The notes below the pieces were generated by a model. The model made no database searches, was not told the DNA's origin, and was given only the letters and a program-made list of their open reading frames with translations. Source: Amphirosellinia nigrospora (lineage: Eukaryota > Ascomycota > Sordariomycetes > Xylariales > Xylariaceae). From it: a stretch of 64,000 nucleotides of DNA. Shown piece by piece: positions 23,202-35,600 of the stretch. The first letter of the stretch is position 1; each line of letters starts with the position of its first letter. Position numbers and translations under genes: made by a program. The DNA is taken from positions 7,149,058-7,213,057 of the forward strand of contig SCHM01000003.1 in assembly GCA_004123355.1 (NCBI GenBank), read 5' to 3'.

Positions 23202-25429
23202 ATGCCGAACACACGCGCTTCATCCTGTTATATATTTGAATCCGGTGAAGCGTATGTTAGATATTGACTGACTCTAAGCATGACACTGACATTAATAGGG
23301 CCCTTGGATGTGATTTTGGGAGTACAAGCTCCAAACAGGCACTGGCCTACATTGAAGCCAGTCCGAATCGCGTCATGATGACTCGCGTGCCACTCGACGT
23401 GGGAATTGATGACCCAGATCGGACGGATTCTCTTTTTGAACTTGCGGGTATTGCAGCTCTTGACAATGGCAGTTTTGTTGTGGGAAAGCGGTCACTGACC
23501 ATTGGTGACACCATTCCCTTAAAAACACTCCTTACTTATGCATCTGGTATAAGTAATAAGGAGATCATTAAGCGCCTGCCAGGGGGGGCGAATCTGATCA
23601 AAGCGTTACAAACTGGTCAGGTAACTGATCACTCGATCGACAGCGCACTCTCGGAACATTTTTCTATACTACACAGATCTGCGACTAAGCAAGCGTCTTC
23701 TCGCCAAGTCACGATAAAAGTAGTCATCATGACGTACCCTAACTATCTCTGCGCCCGAGAAAGCGACAAGCACTTTGATATGTATATAAAAAAATATCGA
23801 AGCATTTTACATTCAATATGGGGCGACACTGTCGTATACCAGACAGCTAGCGAGGGACAGTCAGCAGCAGCCTACATCTGTGAGTTGTTTGACGATCCTG
23901 TCAGTACCAGTCGTGAGCAGCGGCACGCAGAGCTATTCCATGGGCTCGACCGGAAAAACGATCTCAACCTGCTTGTCGTTGATGTTGGCGCCAGTACAAT
24001 GGTATTTTACCCTACTGCTACCCCTTTATTGGAAACTATCGCTTACGATAATCAGAACTTTCAAGCCTTGAGTGTCTACTTTGATGAGAATGGGCATATG
24101 TCCAACAGCATGTCAAACGTTCCTCACGGTTTGGCCACTGGTACGCCCAATACATATACACGCCTCCCGCTAACCCATTGCAGGGACACAAGGGGGCAGT
24201 GACGTTTCAATCACATAATCGCTGGGATATAGAACGGGAATTCTTGAGGCCGTTGACGGACGAACTCATGGTGCCGAAGGGCGACACACTCGATTTCATT
24301 GTTGATTTCGAGAGAAAAAGAAGAGATTTGATTACGCAAGTAACGAAGACCATCTCTTCTTCAGGGCGGCAACCCAATTTACACGATTCCGTTAACGGCC
24401 CAACAGGTCCGTAGCGCCTTCGAACGAGCTTTCCAAGACGGCATCAAGCTACTGAAAAAACAGCTACGCCGTATGCTGAACCCGGCTATAGCTTCGCAGT
24501 TCTGTTTTGCGGGGGCAGCTACTGCAACCCAGGGCTACACAATGTGGTGGCACATCTCATGAAAGAGACCCAAGCGGCTGGGCAGAGGACTGGTGTAAAT
24601 GTACAATACATGTTCTTAAGGGACGAAGTGTACTCGTAAGTCCATCCACATACCACGCTATCTTGCTTCTGCTCAAACATACAGGAGTTCTGCCGTATCC
24701 GTAGGTGCTGCGGTAGGAATGATGCGCCTTCCTATCCCGATTGATGTTTTAAAGGGGTCAGCCATAGGCCTCCAAGAAATTACCAGGCTAAAAAGCGGTC
24801 GGGGAACGTGGAGAGGATCGGAAATAGCCGACATTCTCTATAGCGCGGAACAACGGCCACCCCAATTCCTTGACGTCGACGTGCCCAAGGATGCGAAGCG
24901 GTGGTTGGAGTTCTTTCTGGTTTGCGACCCAAACTGGACGCCGGCACAGCGCCGGATCACCATTGGTTCGCCAAAAATGGTTCTCGGCGGCCCTATTTCA
25001 ACGTATGATCTCGGCTTTACCATTCGACCTGCCGATATCCCACATGGTCGCGTTCGCCTCACATTAGAAGATCTTCATGAAGATCAGAACCGGTGGGATC
25101 GACCTATTTGCCTTGTTTTGCGCTGTTTCAAAGTCAGCGTCACCGGCAGAAGAATGTCAGACCCGAAGAATGCAAAGTGGAACTTGGAATTACATACAGA
25201 CCCGCAGAGCAAATTTTTGCATGTTAAATACGACAATATCGTGAAGTTCCAACCCTATATTTGCGACTTTTGTAACGACGCGGTCGAGGGAGCGGCTATG
25301 AGATGTCGTGAATGCCCGAGCTTTACGCTCTGTCGAAGTTGCTACCCATCCGTTTCTCAACTACATTCACACACGTTATATCGACACTCCGAGTGGCGGC
25401 GGACAGACGAATCCATCACTATACTGTAA
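23202..25429 (+). CDS. Hsp70/actin-like ATPase with C-terminal ZZ zinc finger
   Basis: Starts at ATG 23202 (MPNTRASS). Introns at 23252-23298, 24128-24183 (branch GCTAAC) and 24636-24684. Spliced exon 1-2 gives phosphate-1 motif D22-F-G-S-T26. Connect-1/phosphate-2 follows (LLVVDVGASTM, near 23975), then an adenosine-type segment (FCFAGGSYCNPGLHN, 24500-24545) and SSAVSVGAAVGMMRLP. This is the divergent Hsp70-like (HSPA12-type) family that is expanded in filamentous fungi. Instead of a substrate-binding domain it has about 180 residues of unknown fold and then a ZZ-type finger (ICDFCNDAVEGAAMRCRECP, LCRSCYPSV, HSHTLYRH; about 25255-25390), which in other proteins binds N-terminal residues or histone tails. 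One or two one-base breaks lie near 24213 and 24367. The ZZ fusion makes it more likely a signalling or sensing ATPase than a general chaperone. Confidence 0.8.
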
Positions 25430-25900
25430 ATTGCAGCGCGTGGGCCTGTATATATGCTCTCCCGAAACAAGCCCACAGGCATCCCTGCCAGGGTAGAACA
25501 CGCCTATGATAGCCCAGATGATTTCCGGTGTTATGTGGGCTATTCCGGAGCACTTATAGCTGTTTATAGAACTTAGTTACCAGATCACCGTAATACACTA
25601 TTCGTGATCGCTACTGGGGAGTCTATTGATTCATAGCCTGCGACTGATGGTTCATTCATACCTTCGCGAAATGTGTAACGTAGACGAACATACGAATTTT
25701 GCACAACGGCAGCCTATTTATCTATACAGATAACAATAACGGCTATATGCACCACGAAACACTTATAAAAGCCGCTAAATAAATCCTAGATCAAGTTGTC
25801 CGGCACGCGATGGAGTGTTACACAAGTCGAGACCAAATCATGACAGTCGTACGAAGATCTAGCCCTTGGCCGCCCTATATTCTACTAATAATACGTAGCC

Positions 25901-26326
25901 TTAGGAAACCACGATAGGCAAACCGAAGGGAGGGGCTAAGCTCTTCAATGGCCCCTGAAATGGCCGGCTCGGGCCGTGAGACATGGGTGTTAATGGGCCC
26001 CAGTGCGTTGTAAGTCTGGTTTCGCTATAGGCGACGTCCGCTTCGCATTCTGGCGTAGGGTAGGTCACTGCAACGTGGGACGGGATTAACCTGCCCGTGA
26101 GAGACGGATGGGGATTAAACTGCTTCATTGCCACTTCTATAGTCGTCCTGTGCAAATTATAAGAGTGTGTAATAATTGTCTTGGGTATATAAGGTGTTTG
26201 AAACCTCCTTAGCATTACAGTCCTTGTCATACGCGTATTATTTATCACAGAAGTAATATCGACAAGACTGTAATGCGAGATGGGATCACCTATTCGCGGC
26301 AGGGGGCAAGGCCCATTCAAAGTCAT
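25901..26326 (-). CDS. weak candidate: hypothetical protein
   Basis: A 141-residue ATG-started frame beginning MTLNGPCPLPRIGD. It is proline-rich toward the C-terminus (HWGPLTPMSHGPSRPFQGPL) with no recognisable domain. It may be chance. Confidence 0.2.
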   Translation of the reverse strand: MTLNGPCPLPRIGDPISHYSLVDITSVINNTRMTRTVMLRRFQTPYIPKTIITHSYNLHRTTIEVAMKQFNPHPSLTGRLIPSHVAVTYPTPECEADVAYSETRLTTHWGPLTPMSHGPSRPFQGPLKSLAPPFGLPIVVS

Positions 26327-26520
26327 ATTTCATGATCCTCCTTTACTGTCGCAGAGTTTGGCAGCTTGACCGATGCAAAGTCCTTGTCGATGCGGCTCAA
26401 CTGGCTTAACTCGCCTGACTGTCTAACTGCCTAGATGGGTAGTTGCATCCGAAACTGGAGCCTCGAGGTTGTGTAGACCTATCTAGAATACCCCACTATT
26501 TAAAGGTTTCAGTCTACACG

Positions 26521-26846
26521 AATGACGCGACTATCATTTTCTACAGCGGCTTGTCTCCGTCGCGGATTTCTGAAATTAAGCTTACATAGAGTGCGCCACG
26601 CATTTGACAGCCGAGGAGAGCATGGAAGTATTCCCGTTCAGCTACAATATGACTATGGCAGCCATATGTTCAGTCCAAACGCATATTTGCGGTGAGTCAC
26701 TTACAGTACCTACAATAGAATCGGTAGTTAGATAAGGTGAGGTTGTCTTCCATCTGTCCGACGCGACCCTGTCGGCTGGACCCGAGCCAATCGGCAAAGA
26801 AAACAATTTAGACTGGTGGGAATCGATCGTGCTATTTATTTGGTAG
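26521..26846 (+). CDS. weak candidate: short two-exon gene
   Basis: ATG at 26521 sits about 20-30 bp after a TATTTAAAGG box. It opens a 57-codon frame (MTRLSFSTAACLRRG, then GSIPVQLQYDYGSHMFSP) that ends at a good donor (GTGAGT at 26691). Downstream a codon-like stretch (VVFHLSDATLSAGPEPIGKE) runs to TAG at 26844. The exon phases do not join cleanly, which could mean an unseen break or no gene. Family not recognised. Confidence 0.22.
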
Positions 26847-27203
26847 TGCGCCGCTTCTTAAAATCTACGTATCAAAGCGGAGTCTATAGTGTAAGTGGTC
26901 CGCAAAAGCTTATCATTCTAAATATAGGTTAGTCTAGTCTATGTGATTCCGTAATCTGGGACCCGGTTTCAGTAGACTCGATCGCAGACAATGTGGGTTC
27001 GTAGTCTGCGGCTGCACCGGACCGCTTCCGGGATGGATGTTGCCGTTGGTGCAAGCTCGGCATTTCTCGCGTTATGTGCTCAATTGGTTCCAGGTTCCCA
27101 GAAAACAGTCTGCCAACATTTGGCATCGCAGTTTCGGGTCAGAGGCTGAAAGTCTGCTGCACATAGGATCTGCACTGCACTGCACGGGCCACATGCCGGG
27201 AGA

Positions 27204-27665
27204 TTAACAATCTAGAACTGCGATAACTCCCTGTCTAAGGTTAGAGTCCCAAAGTCCTTGACTCCGTGTTGGCTGGCGTAAGTATGACCCATCCCGGGCG
27301 CTTGGAAACCTCGGTTTTTTTCGGGACGCGACCTGCTTCGCTGTCAGCGAGCATGGATAAGGCTCGTCATCTCCATTGGCGGTGTGTTTTGCGAAAACTG
27401 GACGCTTCGATACATGGACGCTTTTGACGGCCCCGCCAAGGAATGTCCCTGATGGCGTTGGTCCATGCTCACGTCTTTTTCGGCGCGATGGTGGATATTG
27501 ACTAGGTCCTAGGGTGTTGTATTTTGTGATTGCGACAGCGATGATAGACGGACGGGCTCCTTTTTTTTTCGATTTGTTTTCGTCGGGTGGTGTGTTCCAT
27601 GAGTCCACGATAACGTGATAGTGGGGTCTTGTTTTCACCGCTTCAGCATCACTGAGTCGAGTCAA
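27204..27665 (-). CDS. weak candidate: basic hypothetical protein
   Basis: A 153-residue ATG-started frame with basic clusters (NKSKKKGARP, SRRKRREHG) and no known domain. Coding status is uncertain. Confidence 0.22.
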   Translation of the reverse strand: MTRLSDAEAVKTRPHYHVIVDSWNTPPDENKSKKKGARPSIIAVAITKYNTLGPSQYPPSRRKRREHGPTPSGTFLGGAVKSVHVSKRPVFAKHTANGDDEPYPCSLTAKQVASRKKPRFPSARDGSYLRQPTRSQGLWDSNLRQGVIAVLDC

Positions 27666-28062
27666 GATGGCGCGTAAAGTTTATGCTAATCGGAACACGC
27701 GAGGATGCGAGTGAGTAGACAGTTGCCAGCGGAGACTTAGGGAGTTTAATAGTTTTGTTTCCTGCACACGGAAGAACCTTGATGGCGACAACCTTGTTGG
27801 CCACACGCTAGCCTAAGCGCCTCGGCCTTCACATAAGAGTCCCACCACGCGCGCAGCGTCGTCCTTTTGATTTCCCTCGACAATCAAATGAGAGCTGAAA
27901 TACACAAGTGGTCACTTCTGACATCTTATACTCTGTTACACATATTTTGCACCAATTAGGCTCCTCGCGGTGGCAGACGTTATTCCTGTCCGGACGCCGC
28001 AGCTTTATACTAAGGACAAGACGGCAAATACACAGTAGTGCCCATATATAGACATTCTCGCG

Positions 28063-29137
28063 ATGGCGTCGCCTTTAATGCGGATACCCGCCGAACTACG
28101 CCTGATGATATACGCGTACCTCTTCGACGCGGGAGACACCGACAGCCATGCCCACGAAGGATACTACCCGGAGTCAGAAAGGGGAGCTAAGCAGGAGCCA
28201 TCAAAGCAGAAAGTAATTTCAATTCGAAACGGGCCCGAAGACGTCTCGCTGCGGTCAGGGATATTGTCAACAGGAATTTGCAGCCAATGCGGACAATGTG
28301 CACCACCGGCCCGCAAACCATCATCCCGACCCCGAACGCGCTCGCGCTACCAGGTCATGGGCGGCTCGCTCGCCCGCCCGCTACTTCGAGACGACGTACC
28401 ATCTAGCGAACGAGGGAGCCGAGTTCTGCACGGCCCTCATGAGGGTGAACCGCAAAATCTACGCTGAGACGAGCCATATGGTGTACGCGGACCACGTGTT
28501 TGATTTCGGCGCGAATATCGAGGCCGTGACCCGTTCCTCTCCGATCTCACGGACGGCACGCGTGCACTTGTCAGGCGGATCTCGTTGTATAAAAGGGGCC
28601 CCTGGGTTTTCCATGGGTTGAGTGATCGAAGCGAGTGGCAAGCTAGTAAGCTTTTCCCCCTCTTCCATTCTATCTTTTGGAGTATTTATTCGCCTACTCG
28701 GAGATCGCGAAGCTCAGTGATGATTATCTTGCAAAGTTACTAACTGATAACTCACAACAGTGTGCACGTATCTGGGTAATTGCGCATCTGTAGAGCACCT
28801 CCGCCTCGTCATCCAAGCCGGCCGTCTCCCAGAGGCCCGGAAGCGCGAGTGGGAGCAACGGAAGTCGTTGGAAATCGCCCCTCGTCAGCTGTCGAGTCAG
28901 GACGTTGCGCTGCTCGTTGGAATTCGCCATACGATGCTTGATTGGGTCGAAGATTTGTTCCCCATGAAGACACTCCGTGATGTAGAGGTCTTGCCAGATT
29001 TCTGCACAATGCCTATGCCGCAGACTTCGGATATGATGGTCTATATGGCCCTTTCGGCTTCGGTTGACAAGGGTTTTAGAGAGTTTCTGAGGAGTCGTTT
29101 CGGACTTGGTTGCTGTACGCCGAACGTCAAAGTTTGA
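28063..29137 (+). CDS. F-box-like / 2EXR-type protein
   Basis: ATG 28063 opens with MRIPAELRLMIYAYLF, the start motif shared by many fungal F-box-like and 2EXR proteins. The body follows as RYFETTYHLANEGAEFCTAL, RVNRKIYAETSHMVYADHVF, DFGANIEAV. An intron at 28646-28760 (GTAAGC, branch CTGATAAC, acceptor CAACAG) joins DRSEWQA to MCTYLGNCASVEHLRLVIQA, the order expected in this family. Stop at 29137. Two one-base breaks, near 28350 and 28530, shift the frame in the first exon. Proteins of this type may recruit substrates to SCF ubiquitin ligases, but Skp1 binding is not shown here. They are common in fast-evolving fungal regions. Confidence 0.68.
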
Positions 29138-29400
29138 ATGTTTTCTAACCTTTAAGTTGATAATTTCATTCTGACACAACATGAAATTGGTGGGAGATCG
29201 CTGGTTAAGTAGTATGTGGCAGGTTTTCAAAGGAGGTATTCATGACAATTTTACCAAACATGGTATCAAGACAAGGTGGGAATTAAAGTCGGGCACGCGG
29301 GTACACTAGGAAACTGGGCATAGATGCTTCCAAAATAAACAGGTTCTTACGTTTGCAAATAGTCAATCTTTATCCCTATAAGCTCGTATATTACACTACA

Positions 29401-29771
29401 TCTACAACACACACAGGAGTTATATAGGTAACTTGTATTAGGAGGGGCATAAGCCTTTTCGGCCAGTTTTCGTAGCGAATCAGTATTAGGGGGTACTTAG
29501 CGTATAGTAACCCCTTAGGTACGAATCCGGCGATTCTGCGCTACGAAAGCTGGCTCGAAACTGCCCATACTATAGCAAAAGCTAGATAATAGCAAATAAA
29601 ACAACGCAAAATTAAACAACAAACTAAAGCAAAAATATAAACAACACGAATAAATAATAAGGTAGCAGGGTAGGTGCGAATTCTGCACGTATACAAGCTG
29701 TATATAATAATTGTTGTAATATTATAAAGAGGAAGTTGTATAGTAGGTCCTGCCCCTTGTAGAACTACCCA
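29401..29771 (-). repeat. dispersed repeat, copy 1 (RIP-altered)
   Basis: The reverse complement of this segment aligns along its whole length with 43002-43380. Shared blocks include GGGGCAGGACC, GCTATAGT-GGGCAGTTTCGAG, CGTACCTAAGGGGTTACTAT and CGCTACGAAAACTGGCCGAA. Relative to the other copy, this one is enriched in TA where the other has CA, as expected from repeat-induced point mutation. No coding capacity. It could be a solo LTR or another non-autonomous element; the family is not resolved. Confidence 0.75.
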
Positions 29772-29886
29772 ATAAAGCCCACTTTGACATCGCGAAGAGA
29801 AACTTATAAAATCAGTCATTAGTTGGTGATGCAACATTTGTAAATTGTAATTAGTCTAGAGCGCTACAGAGAAATGTTAAGCCCGG

Positions 29887-30246
29887 CTACGCGGTACACT
29901 CCCACTGCCCAACATTATTCTTCACCAGCTCAGCCCACTCTTGCACAATAGGCTGAAGCCATTTCGGAACTTTAATATCCCAGTCTTGGATCAAGCGATA
30001 AGCCATGCGGGTGGCTGCGAGGTTGTCAATTTGGAGCTCTTTCGCGAACTCGGACTGCCACATGGCTAGATACTTGACGAGAATATCATCCTGACGACCG
30101 ATGCATCGGCAGAGGGGCTGGGCCGTGTGGGTAATGATGGGGCCGGCGGGTAAGCCGACTGAGTCAAGTTCAAAGTAACATCCTCCTGGAAGGAGAACCC
30201 CGGGAGGTACTTGAAAGCTTGTCGATTCCATGTTGATGCTAGTCAT
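29887..30246 (-). CDS. small hypothetical protein
   Basis: A frame of about 119 residues from the ATG of MTSINMESTSFQV at 30246. It has a compact, codon-like composition (LLPGGCYFELDSVGLPAG, ATRMAYRLIQDWD, WLQPIVQEWAELV) but no recognised domain, signal peptide or membrane segment. The C-terminal half is predicted helical by eye. Stop at 29887. Expression unknown. Confidence 0.42.
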   Translation of the reverse strand: MTSINMESTSFQVPPGVLLPGGCYFELDSVGLPAGPIITHTAQPLCRCIGRQDDILVKYLAMWQSEFAKELQIDNLAATRMAYRLIQDWDIKVPKWLQPIVQEWAELVKNNVGQWECTA

Positions 30247-30789
30247 TTTTTCTGAATGTTTTGAGTTGTGTTGGTTTTTTTGGTAAATTGGTAAAGTCTG
30301 TGTTGAGGGATGATGTTGAATAGTCAGTTGTGGTCGATGCATTTTCTGTATTATATATCATAAGATTACATGGTTCTGCTGTTTTTGATTGTTTGATTGA
30401 ATAATAGCATTAACAAATGGTTCATAAATGACCTCTTTGTATTTCCTTTTCGTATTGTGCATTGGGGACAACATCGTCTGTCCTATGAGCTTTGTGATCT
30501 TTATTGACTTTACGGTGTCTTTCTTCATGTGAAAGTACTGTACAGTTCTTTTATTCAAACCATTTGAGTCAATAGCCTCTGTTAACAGCATGGGGAAGTT
30601 GAGGCCCAGGCGGTAGTATCAGAAAAGCTGCATGCAGATTTGGCTGTCAAAAGCGGTGGGATAAAGATCTCTAGCTCATTATTGCAACTGCTAAAGCTGA
30701 ACTGTCGTGCTAGTCTACATGTAGATGAACACAATGCCCCGTGGTTTTTGACTTTGACTCACCATTAGCCTCAGTATAGAGCTTTTAGA
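30247..30789. other. intergenic, AT-rich, no gene seen
   Basis: Between two minus-strand genes. A short basic frame at 30358-30591 has no recognisable motif. Confidence 0.45.
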
Positions 30790-31985
30790 TCACACCTCCG
30801 AGATGCGCGTTTTGAAGTCTTCCAAGCGTGAAAGAACACTCGTTCCATTCCAGAGCTCCTCTGATGAGCCGGACGAGGCTGTGAGTTTGGGCGGGCCGAA
30901 CTGTTCCAACGCATAGCTTGCCGCCACAGCAGCCCGTAAACTAGCTTCCTTACGATCTTTCGTCTCCTGGAATGCGACAGCAAATGCTCCCACAAAGGCA
31001 TTGCCCGCGCCTGTGGGGTCAACTACTTTTTTCGTGTCTTTGACATGGTACGCAGGGAACCATTCAGGCTGCATTTTGCTTGATAGAATCACTGCACCGT
31101 GCTCTCCACAGCGAATCACTGCCAGGCCATCTCGATTAGGGCCAATCCCCGCCTCAACGAATATCCTGGCCTGGGCTTCGATCACGGAGCAAGAAAACTC
31201 GACTTCCGCTTTGCTCTTCCCATTAACCAGATAATGTAGCTCCAAATGATTAGGTGAGACGACATCCACCAGCGTACAAGCCTTCAAGTGACTTTCTAGA
31301 TGCACTGAGTCACAGCCCAATGGTGCAGGTTCCCACACAATCAGGGGTCGCTCCGTAATGCCCTGCTCTTCTCGTAGGCGAAGTAAAGTGGAAACTTGGG
31401 TTTCTAAATCTTCCGGGACTGCTAAGAAGTGAAACGATGCCGCCGAAAAGAGGCTAGAAGTGCCCAGTTGGGAAGCTGAAGGTCGTAAAGGTGGTGTAGT
31501 GTATGCGAACGTGTTCCCTATCCAAGCGTCAATTTCGAGCATATAACTCATATAGATCACATACGGCCGAACGCATCATCTTCATATTCCAGCAGGCCCC
31601 TGGTACACTGTTTTTCGGCGTCGCGGACCAAAAGTAGCGTCATTCCCCAAGATTCTAGTAAGTCGACAGTTGACTCGGGCAAGTCGCGCCCAGCGAAAAC
31701 AACACACCCCACGTCAACTGCCCCAGAGCCAGCTTTGAACAATCGGGCGCCAAGAGTTGCTAGTCTTGACCATTAGCGCCGCACTTACATATGACAGCGA
31801 AGTAGTAACAAGATGAGAAGCGGAGGGGGAAAAGGAGTTATTCTCATACCATACAGACCAGACCCCCCTGGCACATCAAGGACTTTATCACCATTTGGGA
31901 AGCGTAGCTCATCGAGTATTAGCATTCCTAGAGATACGAAAACCGGGCACTTGCGTTCCGACATGACGGTTCTACGTAAATTCAT
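30790..31985 (-). CDS. MAK32: Mak32-like pfkB-family (ribokinase-fold) protein
   Basis: Three exons, no frame breaks. Exon 1 (from 31985 or 31964) holds PVFVSLGMLILDELRFPNG and GGSGLY. The intron 31760-31849 restores GLY-ATLGARLFKAG. Exon 2 ends DDAFGR; the intron 31518-31564 joins it to NTFAYTTPPLRP. Exon 3 ends with the pfkB C-terminal signature DPTGAGNAFVGAFAVAF, whose Asp is the usual catalytic base. The N-terminal motif and intron-spanning GARLF segment are typical of fungal Mak32 relatives; yeast Mak32 is needed for stable L-A double-stranded RNA virus particles, while the enzymatic substrate is unknown. Two Met codons (31985, 31964) are possible starts; the second directly precedes SERKCPVF. 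Confidence 0.78.
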
Positions 31986-32682
31986 CACGCAACCAATTAG
32001 CCCGCGAAGAGAACTGACAGTGGCGAAAAATGTAGTCGGAACAAAATCGCTTACAAGTTTCAGGTGTAAATATCTATAGTAGGTATGTCGGGGGCTAAGT
32101 GTATGACGTAATTTACCAATAGCGCGGAGAAGCACAAAGTAGTTCGAACGCAGATGGATTGTGTCAAAGGAGTAGATGTACTGTATTGTATATTGAATCA
32201 AGATAATTAGGAAGGATAGATTTGAGTCGAAAGGCATGATACATATACGTCAACACACTCCACTTAATTCAACAGATTGGGCTTGTCATGCCGTGTAACA
32301 TCAGATCTTCGCTTATGCCAATATGCGCCGCAGTCACCCCGCAGATGTATTCCCAGACTGTTTATCCGTCGATATTCATTTATAGAGGGACTGGGCCATA
32401 CAAACCTGGGGGCACGCAGTGCGAAAGTCGAGAGAGGACCTTGATACCTTTGGCATTGCAGATATTGTCGTCACAGCTTCATACTCGAGGAGAACGAAAT
32501 TTAGTCACGTTGGCCGAGATTATTCCATACTCTTTGGGGCTGAGTGTGGGCACAGCCACCTTTTCCAGTCCGTAATCTTCATCGACCCCTCACACAAATG
32601 TTATTATTACTTGTCATCTCGTCCTCCATGTTGATAACTCAAGGCCTCAAACCCCTTACCGCTTATCAATCACCAGCACAAT
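31986..32682. other. intergenic, divergent promoter region
   Basis: 697 bp between the Mak32-like gene and the HeLo-NACHT-ankyrin gene, which are divergent. No coding frame with recognisable content. Confidence 0.45.
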
Positions 32683-35600
32683 ATGGAAGCTGCTGGCCTA
32701 GGCGTGGGAGTAATAGGTCTCGTCGGCCTCTTTAGTACTTGCATCGACGTGCTGGAAAGATGGGATGCTTACAAGGACTTCGGATTCGAATCCGGCTCTA
32801 TGAGGGCTCGCTTTATCGCCGATCGGGTACGATTTAAACAATGGGGCAAGAGCGTTGGCATCGACCAAGGCCAAACCGGCCTTGACTGCCACCCGGCCCT
32901 TAAAGACGCCTCAGTACGGTCGGCAGTCGATATTATTCTCCAAAGTATAAAGAATATTGATAACGATGCGAAAAAATACGCGTCGTACTTGGGTGATTTC
33001 TCAGATTCTGCCAATACGCTCTCTGCAGGTAACAGCGTTGTTCCTGATGGTCGTATACACATTGGCAAAGTGCCAAGTACGCTCTCGAGACGGGACAGGC
33101 TTGGTTGGGCCCTTAGAGGCAAGGCGCGTACCTTGACACTAGTTGGGTCGTTTGAAATAATAGTTCAGAAGTTGTATGACCTAGTCCCTCCTGGGCAAGG
33201 ACATGTCCAAGGTCGGCCGGCTGCCGAAGGACAGAACCAAACAGCTGCTTCCATTGGTGTGTTTATCCCTCAGAGCTCTCTGTGGTGTTTTCCGCTGACC
33301 ATTTATTTATCCAAGGATGTGTCAATGATTGGCAAAGCAACGTGCAGAAAATTTTGCTCGATTTGGAAACGCAAATACACAGTAGGGGTTTAAGTCCGCT
33401 TTCTACATGATTTATAGCACACTTAACTAACCAACTTAAGATGAAAGCCGACGGGAGATACGGAACTGGCTCGATGCCCCAGACGCAAAAAGGACATATG
33501 ATGACTTCATCCTTAGAAGATTAGAGGGTACTTGTAACTGGATCTTTAACCGATCCGAATTCTATCGATGGCAATCGCTCGCACCCGGAAGCCCAAGGAT
33601 CTTATGGATTAACGGACCTCCTGGATATGGAAAGACAATCCTTTGTGGAAGAATCATTGAGCATCTCTCGGCCGATCCTCAAATCTGCGTCAGCTACTTC
33701 TTCTTTTCCTCTGAGATAGAGAGTCGAGCGAATCCTTTTGTAGTTATAAGATCCTGGGTCATGCAGCTCTTAACTCAAGCCCAGCCGGCTTTCGACTTGA
33801 CACGAGATAAATGGGAAGCTACTGACGGACATACCGCGTCACAAATTGAAGTCAAAGAGCTTTTCAACTCACTTATCCGCAATCTTCCTCCCTGCATATT
33901 TGTTGTGGACGGCCTTGACGAGTGCGCCGAACCCGGGAATGCCGCTGATCTAGACCATCAACGAAATTTCCTAGATTTCTTCGCATCTCTTACCAGTGCT
34001 ATTTCCGGGTCAGAATCGCGGGTCTTAATCGTGAGCCGCAATGATTTTAGGATTCGTGAAGGTTTAGGATTCGATAATCACAAGATGAAGTCGGAATCGA
34101 TCGAGCTACAAATTTATCCAAAAGATGTTGAGGCTGATGCGAGCGCTTTCTCACAAAGCATTGTCAGCCGAAAGCTGAGCAATAAAAGTGAAGCGCAGCA
34201 AGAATCTCTTGCTAGTAGATTGGTTGATAGATGCGAATCCATGTTTCTGGCAATCAAACTACTGGAGAGCGACTTAAGAGGTGGTAAAAACTTGAAACAG
34301 CTGCAGCGGGCTATTGACGAAGCTCCCAACAGGCTTGATCACATTTATGATCGCAACTGGGAAAGAATTCAGCATCTGGAAGATAGTAGCCGGCGCCGAG
34401 CACTATCAATCTTGAGGTGGGCCACATTTGCTGTACGCCCACTCACTGTTCTCGAACTCACCGAGTGCTTGCTTATTCCGGACGAAGAGGACGATGAAAT
34501 CGATTACGAGGAGTTGCCTGACTTAATCGATGGGACCTATGTCAAGACCGAAATACTGGAACTTTGTGGGTCTCTTATTGAGACTCGATTGGAACCCCAT
34601 GCGACGTGGGACCATTCCACTATCCATCTGACTCATTTTTCAGTTAAGCAGTATGTTCTCTGCCATATGCCACTTAACTTATCTGAGCTACTCATAAATG
34701 AGAAGCTGAGGTCTTCAAATGAAGCCATGCAGAACAACCTGCTTGCAAAATATTGTCTCCGGTATTTGAACTTCGACCGGACATGGAAAGAGCCGCCCAC
34801 CGAGATGAGTGACAGCACTACGATCCACGCCTTCAGAGAATACTCGGTTAGGTGGTGGTACCTACATATTGGGCGCGGCGTGAGAAACACGGAAGAGACT
34901 TTCCAGCTAATCAATGCATTTTTTCGACCGCCCAATCCGAAGTGGGAGCTATGGCGGAAGTATGCTTGCGACATACTTGACCATAAATGGTTACTCTACG
35001 ACGACAGAGAAAACGAAACTGGAAATCCCTTACTTTACGCGTCATTACTGGAGCTTACGGAGACAGTGGACTACCTTTTACACGAGGTACGGTTAAAAGT
35101 AAACGACGACCGCTCTTCAAACCCGACAGCACTATTGACCATGTTTTCGATGAATCATGAGACTGATACTATGCAGCTCGTGGAAGAGGTGGCAAATTTG
35201 AATATTGGGCAGCGAGTAGGGCCGGCTCCTTTGCATCCCGCGGCATACTTCGGGAACGTTGACATTATGACACTCCTTCTCAAGGCAGGGGCTGATCCGG
35301 CAATACAACTTGAACCTAACTGGACATCTTTGCATCTTGCATCATATCGTGGTAATACAGAAGTGATACGGTTGCTATTCGCAGAAGGAGTCCGGCTAGG
35401 AGTTCCACCTTACGATGGGCCCGGGCCGTTAATCCTCGCAGTAGAGCATGGTCACGCCCAGACAGTACAGCTACTCCTTGAGAATGGGGCTAATTTACAC
35501 GATGTAACCAGCAGGTGTTGGACGGCATTAGATGTAGCCTGCAGTCATGGTCATGTGGAAATAGCAAGATTATTACTGGAAAGAGGCGCCGATGTATCCG

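Larger units (their letters stand above)
25430..28062. other. long gene-poor stretch
   Basis: About 2.6 kb with no confidently supported gene. Three weak candidates inside it are listed separately (25901-26326, 26521-26846, 27204-27665). Confidence 0.4.

Noticed and set aside
24334-24366. Possible intron (GTAACG to TCTTCAG) in the Hsp70-ZZ gene
   Set aside because: Only about 30 nt long; a one-base loss explains the frame change better, given the pattern elsewhere in the window.
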